A stretch of DNA of 17,640 nucleotides from an uncultured Oscillospiraceae bacterium (GCA_910587645.1 CAJUNA010000026.1:1-17640); one strand, 5' to 3'. Numbered from the stretch's first letter, positions 1-6,760 are shown. Notes: generated by a model not told the origin, from the sequence alone. Translations and numbers: made by a program.

Positions 1-406
1 GCAGAAGCTGTAAAGTCCTGCGGATTTGATACCCGGTCGTACTCCGGCAGCGTCCGTACATTTTCCCGATTTCCTGTTGTGTGTAATCTCCGAAAAAGTA
101 AAGGAAAATGATTTCCCGGTTTCTCTCCGGCAGAGATAACAGGGCGGCGGCAAGCTCCCCATTGGTGAGGATAACTGTCTGACCGCATATCGTAATGGGG
201 TATTCTTCATAAGGTGCTTCAAAGTATTCGTCTGTTGTGCCTAAAGGGTAAAATTTTTCTTCTGTGAGATATTCAAGGGATATTTCTTTTTGCCGCCGTC
301 TGCTCCTGTCACGCCATGCGTTGATAGCCGCAAAGCGTATGACAGTCTTATAATAGCCATTAAATGTATACATGATATGTTCTCTGTATGCTTCTGTGCA
401 AGGCAT
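1..406 (-). CDS. Sigma-70 family RNA polymerase sigma factor, ICE type (3' end outside window)
   Basis: The frame reads leftward off the window, giving at least 135 residues. It begins MPCTEAYREHIMYTFNGYYK and has a charged helix around residues 30-40 (RDRSRRRQKE). A region-4-like HTH follows at about residues 88-135, with the run ALLSLPERNREIIFLYFFGD and then YTQQEIGKMYGRCRSTTGYQ, which should bind a -35 element. The ATG at 404-406 is preceded by AAAGGGGG 8-9 bases upstream, which fixes the start. Small sigma-like proteins of this type sit in the regulatory modules of Tn1549/Tn916-like elements. Their role there is presumed to be control of element genes. The C-terminus is not visible. Confidence 0.85.
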   Translation of the reverse strand, partial: MPCTEAYREHIMYTFNGYYKTVIRFAAINAWRDRSRRRQKEISLEYLTEEKFYPLGTTDEYFEAPYEEYPITICGQTVILTNGELAAALLSLPERNREIIFLYFFGDYTQQEIGKMYGRCRSTTGYQIRRTLQLL

Positions 407-531
407 AAATAATTCCCCCTTTCTCCCACATGGGGCGGTGCATGGTTTACAGTTGCATTTTATAACCAAAGGGGACGACAGCACTTAGGCTATCATCCCT
501 TGATTAACCAGCTACAAAACCGGGCGGGCTT

Positions 532-567
532 TTAACAGCAAGGTAGCCCATTTGACTTGGCTGTTAA
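532..567 (-). promoter_or_regulatory. Hairpin in the leader of the sigma-factor gene
   Basis: The arms TTAACAGC (532-539) and GCTGTTAA (560-567) are perfectly complementary. They extend inward by three more pairs past a single bulged base. The hairpin lies between the 43-aa gene and the sigma-factor gene on their coding strand. No U-run follows it on the minus strand, so an attenuator or processing site fits better than a simple terminator. A 15-codon frame (MGYLAVKSPPGFVAG) starts inside it but has no good ribosome site. Bases 430-531 show nothing else I can name. Confidence 0.4.
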
Positions 568-585
568 CTGGTGCGACTGGCTTTA

Positions 586-717
586 CTATTTACTGCTTTG
601 AGGTTTTTCTTCGTTCTTTTTCCGCTTTTTGTTTTTACACCACCATGTACCTGCCACTGAACCGCTGCCGCCTAAAATAAGCATAACCAAAATAATAAGT
701 GTCCACAAATCATACAT
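586..717 (-). CDS. Small single-pass membrane protein, 43 aa
   Basis: The reading frame starts at ATG 715-717, with AAAGGAGAAATC about 8 bases upstream, and ends at TAG 586-588. The peptide has one hydrophobic segment at residues 4-26 (LWTLIILVMLILGGSGSVAG). A short basic tail follows (KNKKRKKNEEK), so it should span the membrane once with the tail inside, by the positive-inside rule. I do not recognise a family. It lies between the HTH/membrane-protein pair and the sigma factor, on the same strand. The good ribosome binding site and clear membrane topology favour a real gene. Confidence 0.6.
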   Translation of the reverse strand: MYDLWTLIILVMLILGGSGSVAGTWWCKNKKRKKNEEKPQSSK

Positions 718-822
718 TCCTGATTTCTCCTTTCATGGGCAGGTCAAATTTAGAATAAAAATCCTGCCCTAAGGCAGTATAACTTATTTTTATCTATATG
801 TCAATTATTTCATACTTTTTAA

Positions 823-862
823 TCGAAAAATATTGCTCGCCTTTTCGGTGACAAGCAATATT
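823..862 (-). terminator. Rho-independent terminator after the HTH/membrane-protein pair
   Basis: The arms AATATTGC (829-836) and GCAATATT (855-862) are perfect. G-U pairs extend the stem inward when read on the minus strand, and a UUUUC run follows. It lies 8 bases beyond the stop of the 105-aa membrane protein. Confidence 0.75.
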
Positions 863-870
863 AGTTTTTA

Positions 871-1188
871 CTATTGAAGTTTTTTGTATATCAGAATTGC
901 GACAACCTCGACCGTAAGCACAATATCGTATATCCATTGAACACAAAAAGCTACCGTATCGTAATTTATGGGGATACAGTCTGATATTTTCGCAAAAAAA
1001 TTCATAAAGAAAATGAATACAATCATAGCGATAATACTTGCTTTTCCAATGATTGCCCGTCCTCTTTCATCACGGGAAGACTTTACAAAAAATAAAACAA
1101 TCAAAATAATCGTAATCGGTACGCCATACCATATCCCCGCCAACAGGATTGGTCTGTTATTCACAAGTTCATTCAGTATTTCAATCAT
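871..1188 (-). CDS. Three-helix membrane protein paired with an HTH regulator, 105 aa
   Basis: Hydrophobic segments lie at about residues 15-35 (LAGIWYGVPITIILIVLFFV), 50-67 (ASIIAMIVFIFFMNFF) and 80-101 (VAFCVQWIYDIVLTVEVVAI), joined by a charged loop SSRDERGR. The start ATG is 2 bases after the stop of the HTH gene, and its GGAGG lies inside the last codons of that gene, so translation is probably coupled. Small HTH regulators paired with a small membrane protein are common in Firmicutes and their elements. The membrane protein may modulate the regulator, but that is inference. I cannot name a family. Confidence 0.75.
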   Translation of the reverse strand: MIEILNELVNNRPILLAGIWYGVPITIILIVLFFVKSSRDERGRAIIGKASIIAMIVFIFFMNFFAKISDCIPINYDTVAFCVQWIYDIVLTVEVVAILIYKKLQ

Positions 1189-1190
1189 TT

Positions 1191-1412
1191 TTATACCTCC
1201 GAAAAATCAAATAAATCTTCAATCGTTACATCAAATATTTTTGAAATACTATACGCCAACATCATAGAGGGATTATAGCGGTTTCGTTCAAGCTGCATAA
1301 TCGTCTGACGGGAAACGCCAACCAAATCAGCAAGCTCCTGTTGCGTCATTCTTTTTGTAGCTCTATACACATGGATTTTGCTTTCAAATTTATACTTATC
1401 TTTCCCTGCCAC
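1191..1412 (-). CDS. Small XRE-family HTH regulator, 73 aa, GTG start
   Basis: The protein is almost only a DNA-binding domain. MTQQELADLVGVSRQTIMQL is a classic helix-turn-helix, and ERNRYNPSMMLAYSISKIFDVTIEDLFDF completes the Cro/C1 fold, ending like the YozG/YgzD group of short regulators. An in-frame ATG exists at 1472, but the promoter -10 box (1463-1468) lies downstream of it, so it cannot be in the transcript. The GTG at 1410-1412 has AAAGGGG 8 bases upstream and is the better start. The gene heads a two-gene operon with the 105-aa membrane protein and probably autoregulates. Confidence 0.85.
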   Translation of the reverse strand: MAGKDKYKFESKIHVYRATKRMTQQELADLVGVSRQTIMQLERNRYNPSMMLAYSISKIFDVTIEDLFDFSEV

Positions 1413-1462
1413 TGGCGCATCCCCTTTCTTGATTTTCTCTTCTCTGCGATTACTCAAACATG

Positions 1463-1491
1463 AGTATAACATATTTCTTGCATTTTGTAAA
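1463..1491 (-). promoter_or_regulatory. Promoter of the HTH/membrane-protein operon
   Basis: On the minus strand the -35 is TTTACA (1486-1491), the spacer is 17 bases and the -10 is TATACT (1463-1468). This is a good SigA-type promoter. It places the transcription start near 1456 and rules out the ATG at 1472 as a start codon. Confidence 0.75.
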
Positions 1492-1544
1492 ATTAATTAT
1501 AAAGATAGATGTATTGGGAGAGATTACGTAGTCGTCGGCATTCG

Positions 1545-1682
1545 TGGAAATGTGTATAACTGGCTGTATCATGGAATTGTGGGTAACTCTGTTTGCAGGA
1601 CGTGGGAAAGCTGCACTTTAGCTTTTCCATGTGCTGTGAATAGAGTTATCCATGATTCCATAGCCTGTTATGCACATTTCCA
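1545..1682. repeat. 138-bp imperfect palindrome with DnaA-box-like sequences
   Basis: The two halves are reverse complements with scattered mismatches, beginning TGGAAATGTG and ending CATTTCCA. The tip near 1608-1625 is AAAGCT, a 7-base loop, then AGCTTT. Two sites match TTATNCACA exactly: 1551-1559 (TTATACACA on the minus strand) and 1668-1676 (TTATGCACA on the plus strand). Two weaker copies lie symmetrically inside, at 1578-1586 and 1646-1654. As single-stranded DNA this would form a long stem. Candidate roles are a single-strand or replication origin of the element, or a recombination accessory site. None is proved by the sequence. Confidence 0.7.
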
Positions 1683-1801
1683 TAATGCTTGTCTTTTGGT
1701 TTTTGGTTCGGAATAGTGTGGTGCTGGCGGTCTATCTCTTGTTTTCGGTTGCTTGCTTCTTTACCGTACATGAGCATTCGCACAAGGTATATAATCTTGC
1801 T

Positions 1802-1845
1802 AAAAAGCGGCAGTCCCTTTCATAAAAGGAAGCTGCCGCTTAATT
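1802..1845. terminator. Strong hairpin, probable bidirectional terminator near the element end
   Basis: The arms AAGCGGCAG (1805-1813) and CTGCCGCTT (1833-1841) are perfect, and an inner CCTTT/AAAGG pairing extends the stem. A-rich sequence lies on the left and T-rich on the right. No gene clearly ends here, so it may insulate the element from host transcription. Confidence 0.55.
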
Positions 1846-1884
1846 ATCTTTTTCAAAATATATTTTATATTGGTAATTGTCATT

Positions 1885-2016
1885 TCAAGGCTCTTTCAAA
1901 AATGGTGCAGTAGTGGTGTAGTAAGCACCTCATTGAGCCGTACAATCATTGATTTTAAGGGCTTTTCCGGGATTCTTCAAGATATTGCCGTGGCAAACAA
2001 ATAATATTTTTATCAT
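1885..2016 (-). pseudogene. LMW protein tyrosine phosphatase-like start fused to unrelated sequence; candidate integration scar
   Basis: From ATG 2014-2016 the minus strand reads MIKILFVCHGNI. This is the P-loop start of low-molecular-weight tyrosine phosphatases, whose usual continuation is CRSPMAE. Here it changes abruptly to LKNPGKALKINDCTAQ and stops at 1930-1932. Beyond the stop the same frame stays open as GAYYTTTAPFLKEP to 1885. The break immediately after the start of the catalytic loop, at an element/host boundary, looks like a site-specific recombination junction. The AT-rich codons are unlike the GC-rich host genes, so the phosphatase start may belong to the element. Bases 2017-2192 contain no gene I can support. 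Confidence 0.5.
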
Positions 2017-2192
2017 CTTGGATTTATCCTTTCATAAGCCTTTAAGCCTTGATATATCGGGCTTTTTGGCACTTTTCTTCCATTTTGTATTTTGCCCTGA
2101 CTTCACGCAAATCTGTATAAATCTACGGAAATTTATGGGCCATTAAAAAGTTTGTGGATTCATCTGAGACATAAAAAAACGCGCGCTTTTTG

Positions 2193-3053
2193 CTATAGCG
2201 GCCCGCTCCCATCCTGCCGCCTGCACCGCTTCCGGTATTCCATAGGGCTGCTTCCCTCCAGACGCCGGAAGCTTTGGGAAAAATAGCTCAGGGAGGAAAA
2301 GCCTAAAATCTGCGCGATTTGCGAGAGGGTATGGTCCGTCTCCCGCAGGAGGAACTTGCTCTCTTGTATCCGCCGGGCAATCAGATAGCTGATAGGGGAG
2401 GTCTGGAACTCTTTCTGAAAGGCGTGGGAGAGGTGGTACTTGCTGATGTGGGCCAATCCGGCAAGCTGGTCCAGGGTCAGGTTTTCTTTAAAATGGTTGT
2501 CGATGTACCGCCGCACCAGGCCGCATTCCCGGCTGGCGCCCGCCCCAGCCGCGGCGCCCTCCGGGGCGCTGCCCAGGGCGAAGTCCGCCCGCCGCCGCAG
2601 ACGCTGGAGGATCACCTCCAGCAGGCTCTGGCAGATAGCGGCGCAGCCCGCTTGCTGCGCCCGGATTTCCCGGACGATAATCCGCAGGCATGCGGACACG
2701 GTCTCCTGCTCCTCGCCCATATGCAGCAGCGCGCAGTCCCCGGTGTCCGCCAACGCCTCCAGGCCTTCCACCCCCAGCACTACATACTCCATGGGGCTTC
2801 CGCCAGTGCTGGTCTCGGTGTGGGGGACGCCGGCGTTTACCACCACCAGGTCATTGATGGCCACAGGGAAGGTCTCCTGCCGGACTTGGAACGCGCCGTG
2901 GCCTTTGGTGATGAAAAACAGCTCCGCACAGGCGTGGGTGTGGAAGGCGGAGTTCCATTCCTCGCTGTATTGCGCGCAGGATACATACAGCAGCCTTGCC
3001 CTCCCGCAGCCCTCCTCGTGGTTCCGGGGCAGTACATAGCGCAGCGTGCTCAT
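2193..3053 (-). CDS. AraC-family transcriptional regulator with N-terminal cupin sensor, 286 aa
   Basis: Residues 35-85 form the sugar-sensing cupin, with HTHACAELFFITKGHG (H38, H40, E44) and PHTE (H78). Two helix-turn-helix motifs follow: LTLDQLAGLAHISKYHLSHA (192-211) and the region around LSQIAQILGFSSLSYFSQSF (243-262), ending in the family's P-x-x-YRKR. The ATG has AGGAGG 8 bases upstream. The gene is divergent from the binding-protein/permease/phosphorylase operon, so it is the likely local activator. The inducer would be the imported disaccharide or a product of it; that is inference. An alanine/glycine-rich linker at residues 160-174 separates the two domains. Confidence 0.92.
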   Translation of the reverse strand: MSTLRYVLPRNHEEGCGRARLLYVSCAQYSEEWNSAFHTHACAELFFITKGHGAFQVRQETFPVAINDLVVVNAGVPHTETSTGGSPMEYVVLGVEGLEALADTGDCALLHMGEEQETVSACLRIIVREIRAQQAGCAAICQSLLEVILQRLRRRADFALGSAPEGAAAGAGASRECGLVRRYIDNHFKENLTLDQLAGLAHISKYHLSHAFQKEFQTSPISYLIARRIQESKFLLRETDHTLSQIAQILGFSSLSYFSQSFRRLEGSSPMEYRKRCRRQDGSGPL

Positions 3054-3087
3054 GGGGCTGTCCTCCTCTTATCCGCAAGATTCTAAA

Positions 3088-3144
3088 AATGAAATAAACC
3101 GGATGCCCTCCCCCTATTATAAATCCTTTTATTTCATTGTGCAA
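3088..3144 (-). promoter_or_regulatory. Promoter of the AraC-family gene with an overlapping inverted-repeat operator
   Basis: On the minus strand a -10 TATAAT (3116-3121) and a weak -35 TTGCAC (3139-3144) are 17 bases apart. Perfect 11-bp arms AATGAAATAAA (3088-3098) and TTTATTTCATT (3128-3138) bracket the -10: one fills the spacer, the other sits just after the predicted start. This arrangement suits autorepression. The arm centres are 40 bp apart. Bases 3145-3314 hold nothing else I can identify. Confidence 0.5.
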
Positions 3145-3314
3145 CTGGCAAAAAAATTTCCCTGCACCAGCCTATATTTTGCCGCCATTTCAAGGCTTCC
3201 AAGAGGGGAAAGGCTGAAATTCGGAAATCTGTCCAAACTGCCGGGGGGAGCGGCCGCGGTTTTCCGACAAAACGCAAAAGAGCAATATCTATAAAAACCA
3301 CAGCAACAATAGAA

Positions 3315-3342
3315 TTGTATCTCTCCGCTATTTCTGTATACT
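3315..3342 (+). promoter_or_regulatory. Probable promoter of the sugar-uptake operon
   Basis: TTGTAT (3315-3320), a 16-base spacer and TATACT (3337-3342) lie about 75 bases before the binding-protein start. A second TA-rich hexamer follows at 3344-3349. I found no convincing cre site here. Confidence 0.5.
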
Positions 3343-3416
3343 GTTATATGTAAGGTGCGGGGATTCCCTTTTCCCGCGCGGCAAAATGGTTTGAAATTTT
3401 ATGGAGGAAATTGGAC

Positions 3417-4829
3417 ATGAAAAAGATTCTCAGCATGATCCTTGCGAGTGTAATGGTTCTGTCCCTGCTGGCCGCCTGCGGCAGCAAGCCCCAGGACCCG
3501 CCCGCCCAGGACAATCCCCCCAAGCAGGAGGACAACACCCCCGCCAACGATGACAAGACCCCTGATGCAGAGCCTGCCGAGCCGGAAGCAACCGGTTCCA
3601 TCACCGTAGCCGCCCTGGCTTCCGGTTATGAGGAAGCGTATCCCGGCATGTGGCAGGAAGTCTGCGACGCCTTCACCGCCCAGACCGGCATTGCGGTCAA
3701 CCTGATCTGCGACAAGAGCCTGGAAGACGTTATCGGGCCGTCCATGCAGGGCGGCGAGTTCCCCGACGTCATCCACCTGGCCACTGGCCGTGAGAAGGGT
3801 CTCACCGAGCAGTTCATCAAGGACCGCAACATTGCCGATTTGAACGATGTGCTGTCCATGACGGTTCCCGGCGAGAGCGCCAAGGTCTCTGACAAGATCG
3901 TTGGCGGTTTCACCGACACTTCCGTCACCAACCCCTACGACGATGGCCACACCTACCTGGCCCCCATGTTCTACTCCCCCTGTGGCCTGTTCTATAACGC
4001 CGGCATCTTTGAGGAGAAGGGCTGGAGCGTTCCCGCTACTTGGGATGAAATGTGGGAGCTGGCCGATAAGGCTGCCGCCGAGGACATTGCCCTGTTTACT
4101 TACCCCACCACCGGTTACTTTGACGCGTTCCTGTACGCCCTGATGTACTCCGTTGGAGGCCCCGACTTCTATAACAAGGCCCTGCGCTATGAGGAAGGCA
4201 TCTGGGATACCCCCGAGGCCAAGCAGTGCTTCGACATTATTGCCAAGCTGGCTTCCTACACCAACCCCGTAACCCCTGCCCAGGCCAACGATCAGGACTT
4301 CACCCAGAACCAGCAGCTCGTCCTGGACAACAAGGCCCTGTTCATGCCCAACGGCACCTGGATCGTGGGCGAGATGGCCGAGGCGCCCCGCGCTGACGGC
4401 TTCCAGTGGGGCATGACCGCCCTGCCCGCCGCCAAGGCCGGCGGCAATGGCGCCAGCTACTGCTGGATGGAGCAGGCTTGGATTCCCGCCGGCGCGCCCA
4501 ACATGGACGCTGCCAAGCAGTTTGTAGCTTTCCTGTACAGTGACGCGGCCTGCGCGATCTTCGCCAAGGGCGGCGCGATCCAGCCTGTGATCGGCGTAGC
4601 CGAGGGCATGGAGGGCGACAACAAGATGTTCTATTCCATCTATGACAACGGCGCTGACGCCGCTATGGGCAGCTTTGCCGCTTACAACGCGGTGGCCGGC
4701 CTGGGTACCGTCCGCGAGGTGTTCCTGGATCCCGTTAACGGCCTGGTCAACGGTTCCATTACCGAGGAGCAGTGGATTGCCGATGTGAAGGCCGCCAGCG
4801 ACCAGATGCGCGCCAATATCATGGGTTAA
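3417..4829 (+). CDS. Carbohydrate ABC transporter substrate-binding lipoprotein, 470 aa
   Basis: This is the extracellular sugar-binding subunit of an importer. Residues 1-21 are a lipoprotein signal peptide with lipobox LAAC (Cys21), followed by a Pro/Asp/Glu-rich tether to about residue 60. The body fits the SBP_bac_1 family: FPDVIHLATG, an aromatic-rich hinge (YLAPMFYSPCGLFYNAGIFE) and MPNGTWIVGE. Length is normal for sugar binders. The start is ATG 3417, with GGAGG 9 bases upstream; an in-frame TTG six bases earlier is less likely. It heads the operon that ends in a galactosyl phosphorylase, so the ligand is probably a beta-galactosyl disaccharide. It somewhat resembles binding proteins for N-acetylhexosamine sugars, but ligand residues cannot be assigned by eye. 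Confidence 0.9.
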   Translation: MKKILSMILASVMVLSLLAACGSKPQDPPAQDNPPKQEDNTPANDDKTPDAEPAEPEATGSITVAALASGYEEAYPGMWQEVCDAFTAQTGIAVNLICDKSLEDVIGPSMQGGEFPDVIHLATGREKGLTEQFIKDRNIADLNDVLSMTVPGESAKVSDKIVGGFTDTSVTNPYDDGHTYLAPMFYSPCGLFYNAGIFEEKGWSVPATWDEMWELADKAAAEDIALFTYPTTGYFDAFLYALMYSVGGPDFYNKALRYEEGIWDTPEAKQCFDIIAKLASYTNPVTPAQANDQDFTQNQQLVLDNKALFMPNGTWIVGEMAEAPRADGFQWGMTALPAAKAGGNGASYCWMEQAWIPAGAPNMDAAKQFVAFLYSDAACAIFAKGGAIQPVIGVAEGMEGDNKMFYSIYDNGADAAMGSFAAYNAVAGLGTVREVFLDPVNGLVNGSITEEQWIADVKAASDQMRANIMG

Positions 4830-4871
4830 TCCATCCAACCGCATAAGCTAACATCACATAGTCCGTATGCA

Positions 4872-4901
4872 GGCGGCGGTGAGCGTTTGCTCACCGCCGC
4901 C
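4872..4901 (+). promoter_or_regulatory. Intercistronic hairpin between binding protein and permease genes
   Basis: A perfect 13-bp stem, GGCGGCGGTGAGC (4872-4884) with GCTCACCGCCGCC (4889-4901), closes a GTTT loop. No U-run follows. Such hairpins after binding-protein genes commonly protect the upstream mRNA or partly stop transcription, giving more binding protein than permease. Confidence 0.7.
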
Positions 4902-4932
4902 CTTGTATTATCAGAGAGAAGGGAGAGATTTC

Positions 4933-5808
4933 ATGCGCCGCAGCAAAGACCGCAGCATATTCATCGCCCTGTGCGTAGCCCCCGCCGCGATCCTGTTTTT
5001 CATCTTTATGGTTCTGCCCACCCTGAACGTGTTCCGCATGTCCCTCTTTGAGCGGGGCGCCTATTCCCCTACGGAGACCTTTGTGGGGCTGAACAACTTC
5101 AAGGTGCTGTTCCAGGACGCCAAGTTCATCGCTTCCATGCAGAATACCATCCTGCTCATTGTGACGGTGACGCTGATTACCTTCTTCTTCGCCATCCTCT
5201 TCGCCGCGATCCTGACGAGGGAGAAGATCAAGGGCCAAAACTTTTTCCGGGTGATTTTCTACATACCGAATATCCTCTCGGTGGTGGTCATCGCCGGTAT
5301 TTTCTCCGCGATCTATAAGCCGGAGAACGGCATGCTCAACTCCATCCTGTCCTTTATTTCCGGCCGCGATGTGATGATCTTGTGGAAGGACCAGCAGATG
5401 GTCATTATCTCCATCATCATCGCGATGGTCTGGCAGGCCATCGGCTACTACATGGTTATGTATATGGCCTCCATGTCGGCGGTGCCGGCGGATCTCTACG
5501 AGTCCGCCAGCCTGGACGGCGCGGGCCGTATCGCCCAGTTTTTCCAGATTACCCTACCCCTGATTTGGACGAATATCCGCACAACCTTGACGTTCTTCAT
5601 CATTTCTACCATCAACATGGCCTTCCTGTTCGTCAAGGCTATGGTGGCTAAGGGGATGGCCGATGTGGGCCTGAGCTTCATGTACGCCCAGAAGGACGCG
5701 GGCCTGTACGGCTACTCCATGGCGGCGGGCGTGGTGATTTTCCTGTTCTCCTTCCTGCTCTCGGCCATGGTCAACAAGGTCACTAAGCGGGACGTCTTGG
5801 AAATGTAA
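4933..5808 (+). CDS. Sugar ABC transporter permease (MalF/UgpA type), 291 aa
   Basis: This is one of two membrane subunits of the importer. A hydrophobic helix at about residues 9-30 and five further segments fit the six-helix MetI-like fold. The cytoplasmic EAA loop that docks the ATPase is at residues 190-210 (ESASLDGAGRIAQFFQITLP). The ATG at 4933 has GGGAG 7-8 bases upstream; an in-frame ATG at 4867 would run through the hairpin and is rejected. The second permease follows 13 bases after the stop. No ATPase gene is in the operon, so a shared MsmX-like ATPase is expected to power it. Confidence 0.93.
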   Translation: MRRSKDRSIFIALCVAPAAILFFIFMVLPTLNVFRMSLFERGAYSPTETFVGLNNFKVLFQDAKFIASMQNTILLIVTVTLITFFFAILFAAILTREKIKGQNFFRVIFYIPNILSVVVIAGIFSAIYKPENGMLNSILSFISGRDVMILWKDQQMVIISIIIAMVWQAIGYYMVMYMASMSAVPADLYESASLDGAGRIAQFFQITLPLIWTNIRTTLTFFIISTINMAFLFVKAMVAKGMADVGLSFMYAQKDAGLYGYSMAAGVVIFLFSFLLSAMVNKVTKRDVLEM

Positions 5809-5821
5809 GGAGGGCCGCAGA

Positions 5822-6712
5822 ATGAATCAGAAAAATAAATCCATTACCGCCGAGCCGGTGTTCAAAGCGTTTATCTATGTGGTCCTGATCACCCTCGCCA
5901 TTTTGATTATCGTCCCCGTGGCCTGGGTGTTCCTGGCGTCCATCAAGGAGAACAGCGAGTTTTACGGCAATCCCTGGGCGCTCCCCGCCGGGTTCTACTG
6001 GCAGAACTTCGTGGACGCCTGGAACTCAGCCAGCATGGGCAGCTACATGATCAACTCCGTCATTGTCACTGCCCTGAGCCTTGCGCTGCTGCTGGTAATC
6101 GCCCTTCCGGCGGCTTACTGCCTGTCCAGGTTCCAGTTCAAGGGGCGGAAGTTCCTCAATACCTGCTTTATGGCGGGGCTGTTCATCAATGTCAACTATA
6201 TTGTGGTTCCCATCTTCCTGATGCTGAAGGACGGGGACGTGTGGCTGAAAAACCTGATAGGCAACGGCTTTTTCCTCAACAACATTTTCGTCCTGGCGGT
6301 GGTGTACGCCTCCACGGCCCTGCCCTTCACCATCTACCTGCTGTCGGGCTACTTTGCCACCCTGCCCCATGACTTTGAGGAGGCCGCCTATATCGACGGC
6401 GCGGGGTATGGCTCCACCATGGTGCGGATCATCTTCCCCATGGCCCAGCCGTCCATCATCACCATCATCCTCTTCAACTTCCTCTCCTTCTGGAACGAGT
6501 ACATCATTTCCATGACCCTCATGAGCAGCGCCCAGGGCCAGAAAACCCTGCCGGTAGGCCTTCTGAACCTGATGCAGGCCCAGCAGTCCTCTGCTGAGTA
6601 CGGCATCCTGTACGCAGGCCTGGTGCTGGTGATGCTGCCCACGCTGGTCCTCTACATCTGTGTGCAGAAGAAGCTGACCCAGGGCATGACCGTAGGAGGC
6701 CTGAAAGGGTAA
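5822..6712 (+). CDS. Sugar ABC transporter permease (MalG/UgpE type), 296 aa
   Basis: This is the second membrane subunit, partner of the gene just upstream. It has a hydrophobic first helix at residues 14-39, the long periplasmic loop with NPWALPAGFYWQNFVDAW typical of MalG-like proteins, and further helices. The EAA motif is at residues 186-208 (EEAAYIDGAGYGSTMVRIIF). GGAGG lies 8-9 bases before the ATG. The C-terminal LTQGMTVGGLKG closely matches the usual end of this subfamily. Together with the binding protein it makes a CUT1-type importer lacking its own ATPase gene. Confidence 0.93.
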   Translation: MNQKNKSITAEPVFKAFIYVVLITLAILIIVPVAWVFLASIKENSEFYGNPWALPAGFYWQNFVDAWNSASMGSYMINSVIVTALSLALLLVIALPAAYCLSRFQFKGRKFLNTCFMAGLFINVNYIVVPIFLMLKDGDVWLKNLIGNGFFLNNIFVLAVVYASTALPFTIYLLSGYFATLPHDFEEAAYIDGAGYGSTMVRIIFPMAQPSIITIILFNFLSFWNEYIISMTLMSSAQGQKTLPVGLLNLMQAQQSSAEYGILYAGLVLVMLPTLVLYICVQKKLTQGMTVGGLKG

Positions 6713-6760
6713 AGCACTGCCGCCCGGCAACGAAAATTGAGTAAGAATAGGATGGTAGAT

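Larger units (their letters stand above)
1..2160. mobile_element. Terminal part of an integrative conjugative element (probable)
   Basis: This segment is clearly AT-richer than everything from about 2165 onward. It carries a sigma-70-like protein whose sequence I recognise as typical of Tn1549/Tn916-like conjugative elements of gut Firmicutes, a small HTH regulator, small membrane proteins and a large palindrome. A truncated phosphatase-like frame at 1885-2016 may mark the recombination scar. No integrase, relaxase or tet gene is inside the window, so the element must continue to the left of base 1. The right boundary is inferred from composition and is uncertain by about 150 bases. Confidence 0.6.

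Noticed and set aside
241..429. 62-codon minus-strand frame starting at 429
   Set aside because: It overlaps the sigma-factor gene in another frame, and its protein resembles nothing. The sigma frame has the better ribosome site and a recognisable HTH.
1413..1472. N-terminal 20-residue extension of the small HTH regulator
   Set aside because: The -10 box lies inside it, so it would not be transcribed from the recognised promoter.
1949..2146. 65-codon plus-strand frame across the element boundary
   Set aside because: It has no ribosome site and is antisense to the phosphatase-like start. The hydrophobic, Phe-rich composition is what AT-rich DNA gives by chance.
2319..3086. 255-codon plus-strand frame opposite the AraC-family gene
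   Set aside because: The minus strand encodes two recognisable HTH motifs and a cupin; the plus frame shows no family features.
3399..4844. 481-codon open frame antisense to the binding-protein gene
   Set aside because: It mirrors the sense gene through GC-rich third positions, has no ribosome site or domain, and the sense protein has a clear lipobox and family motifs.
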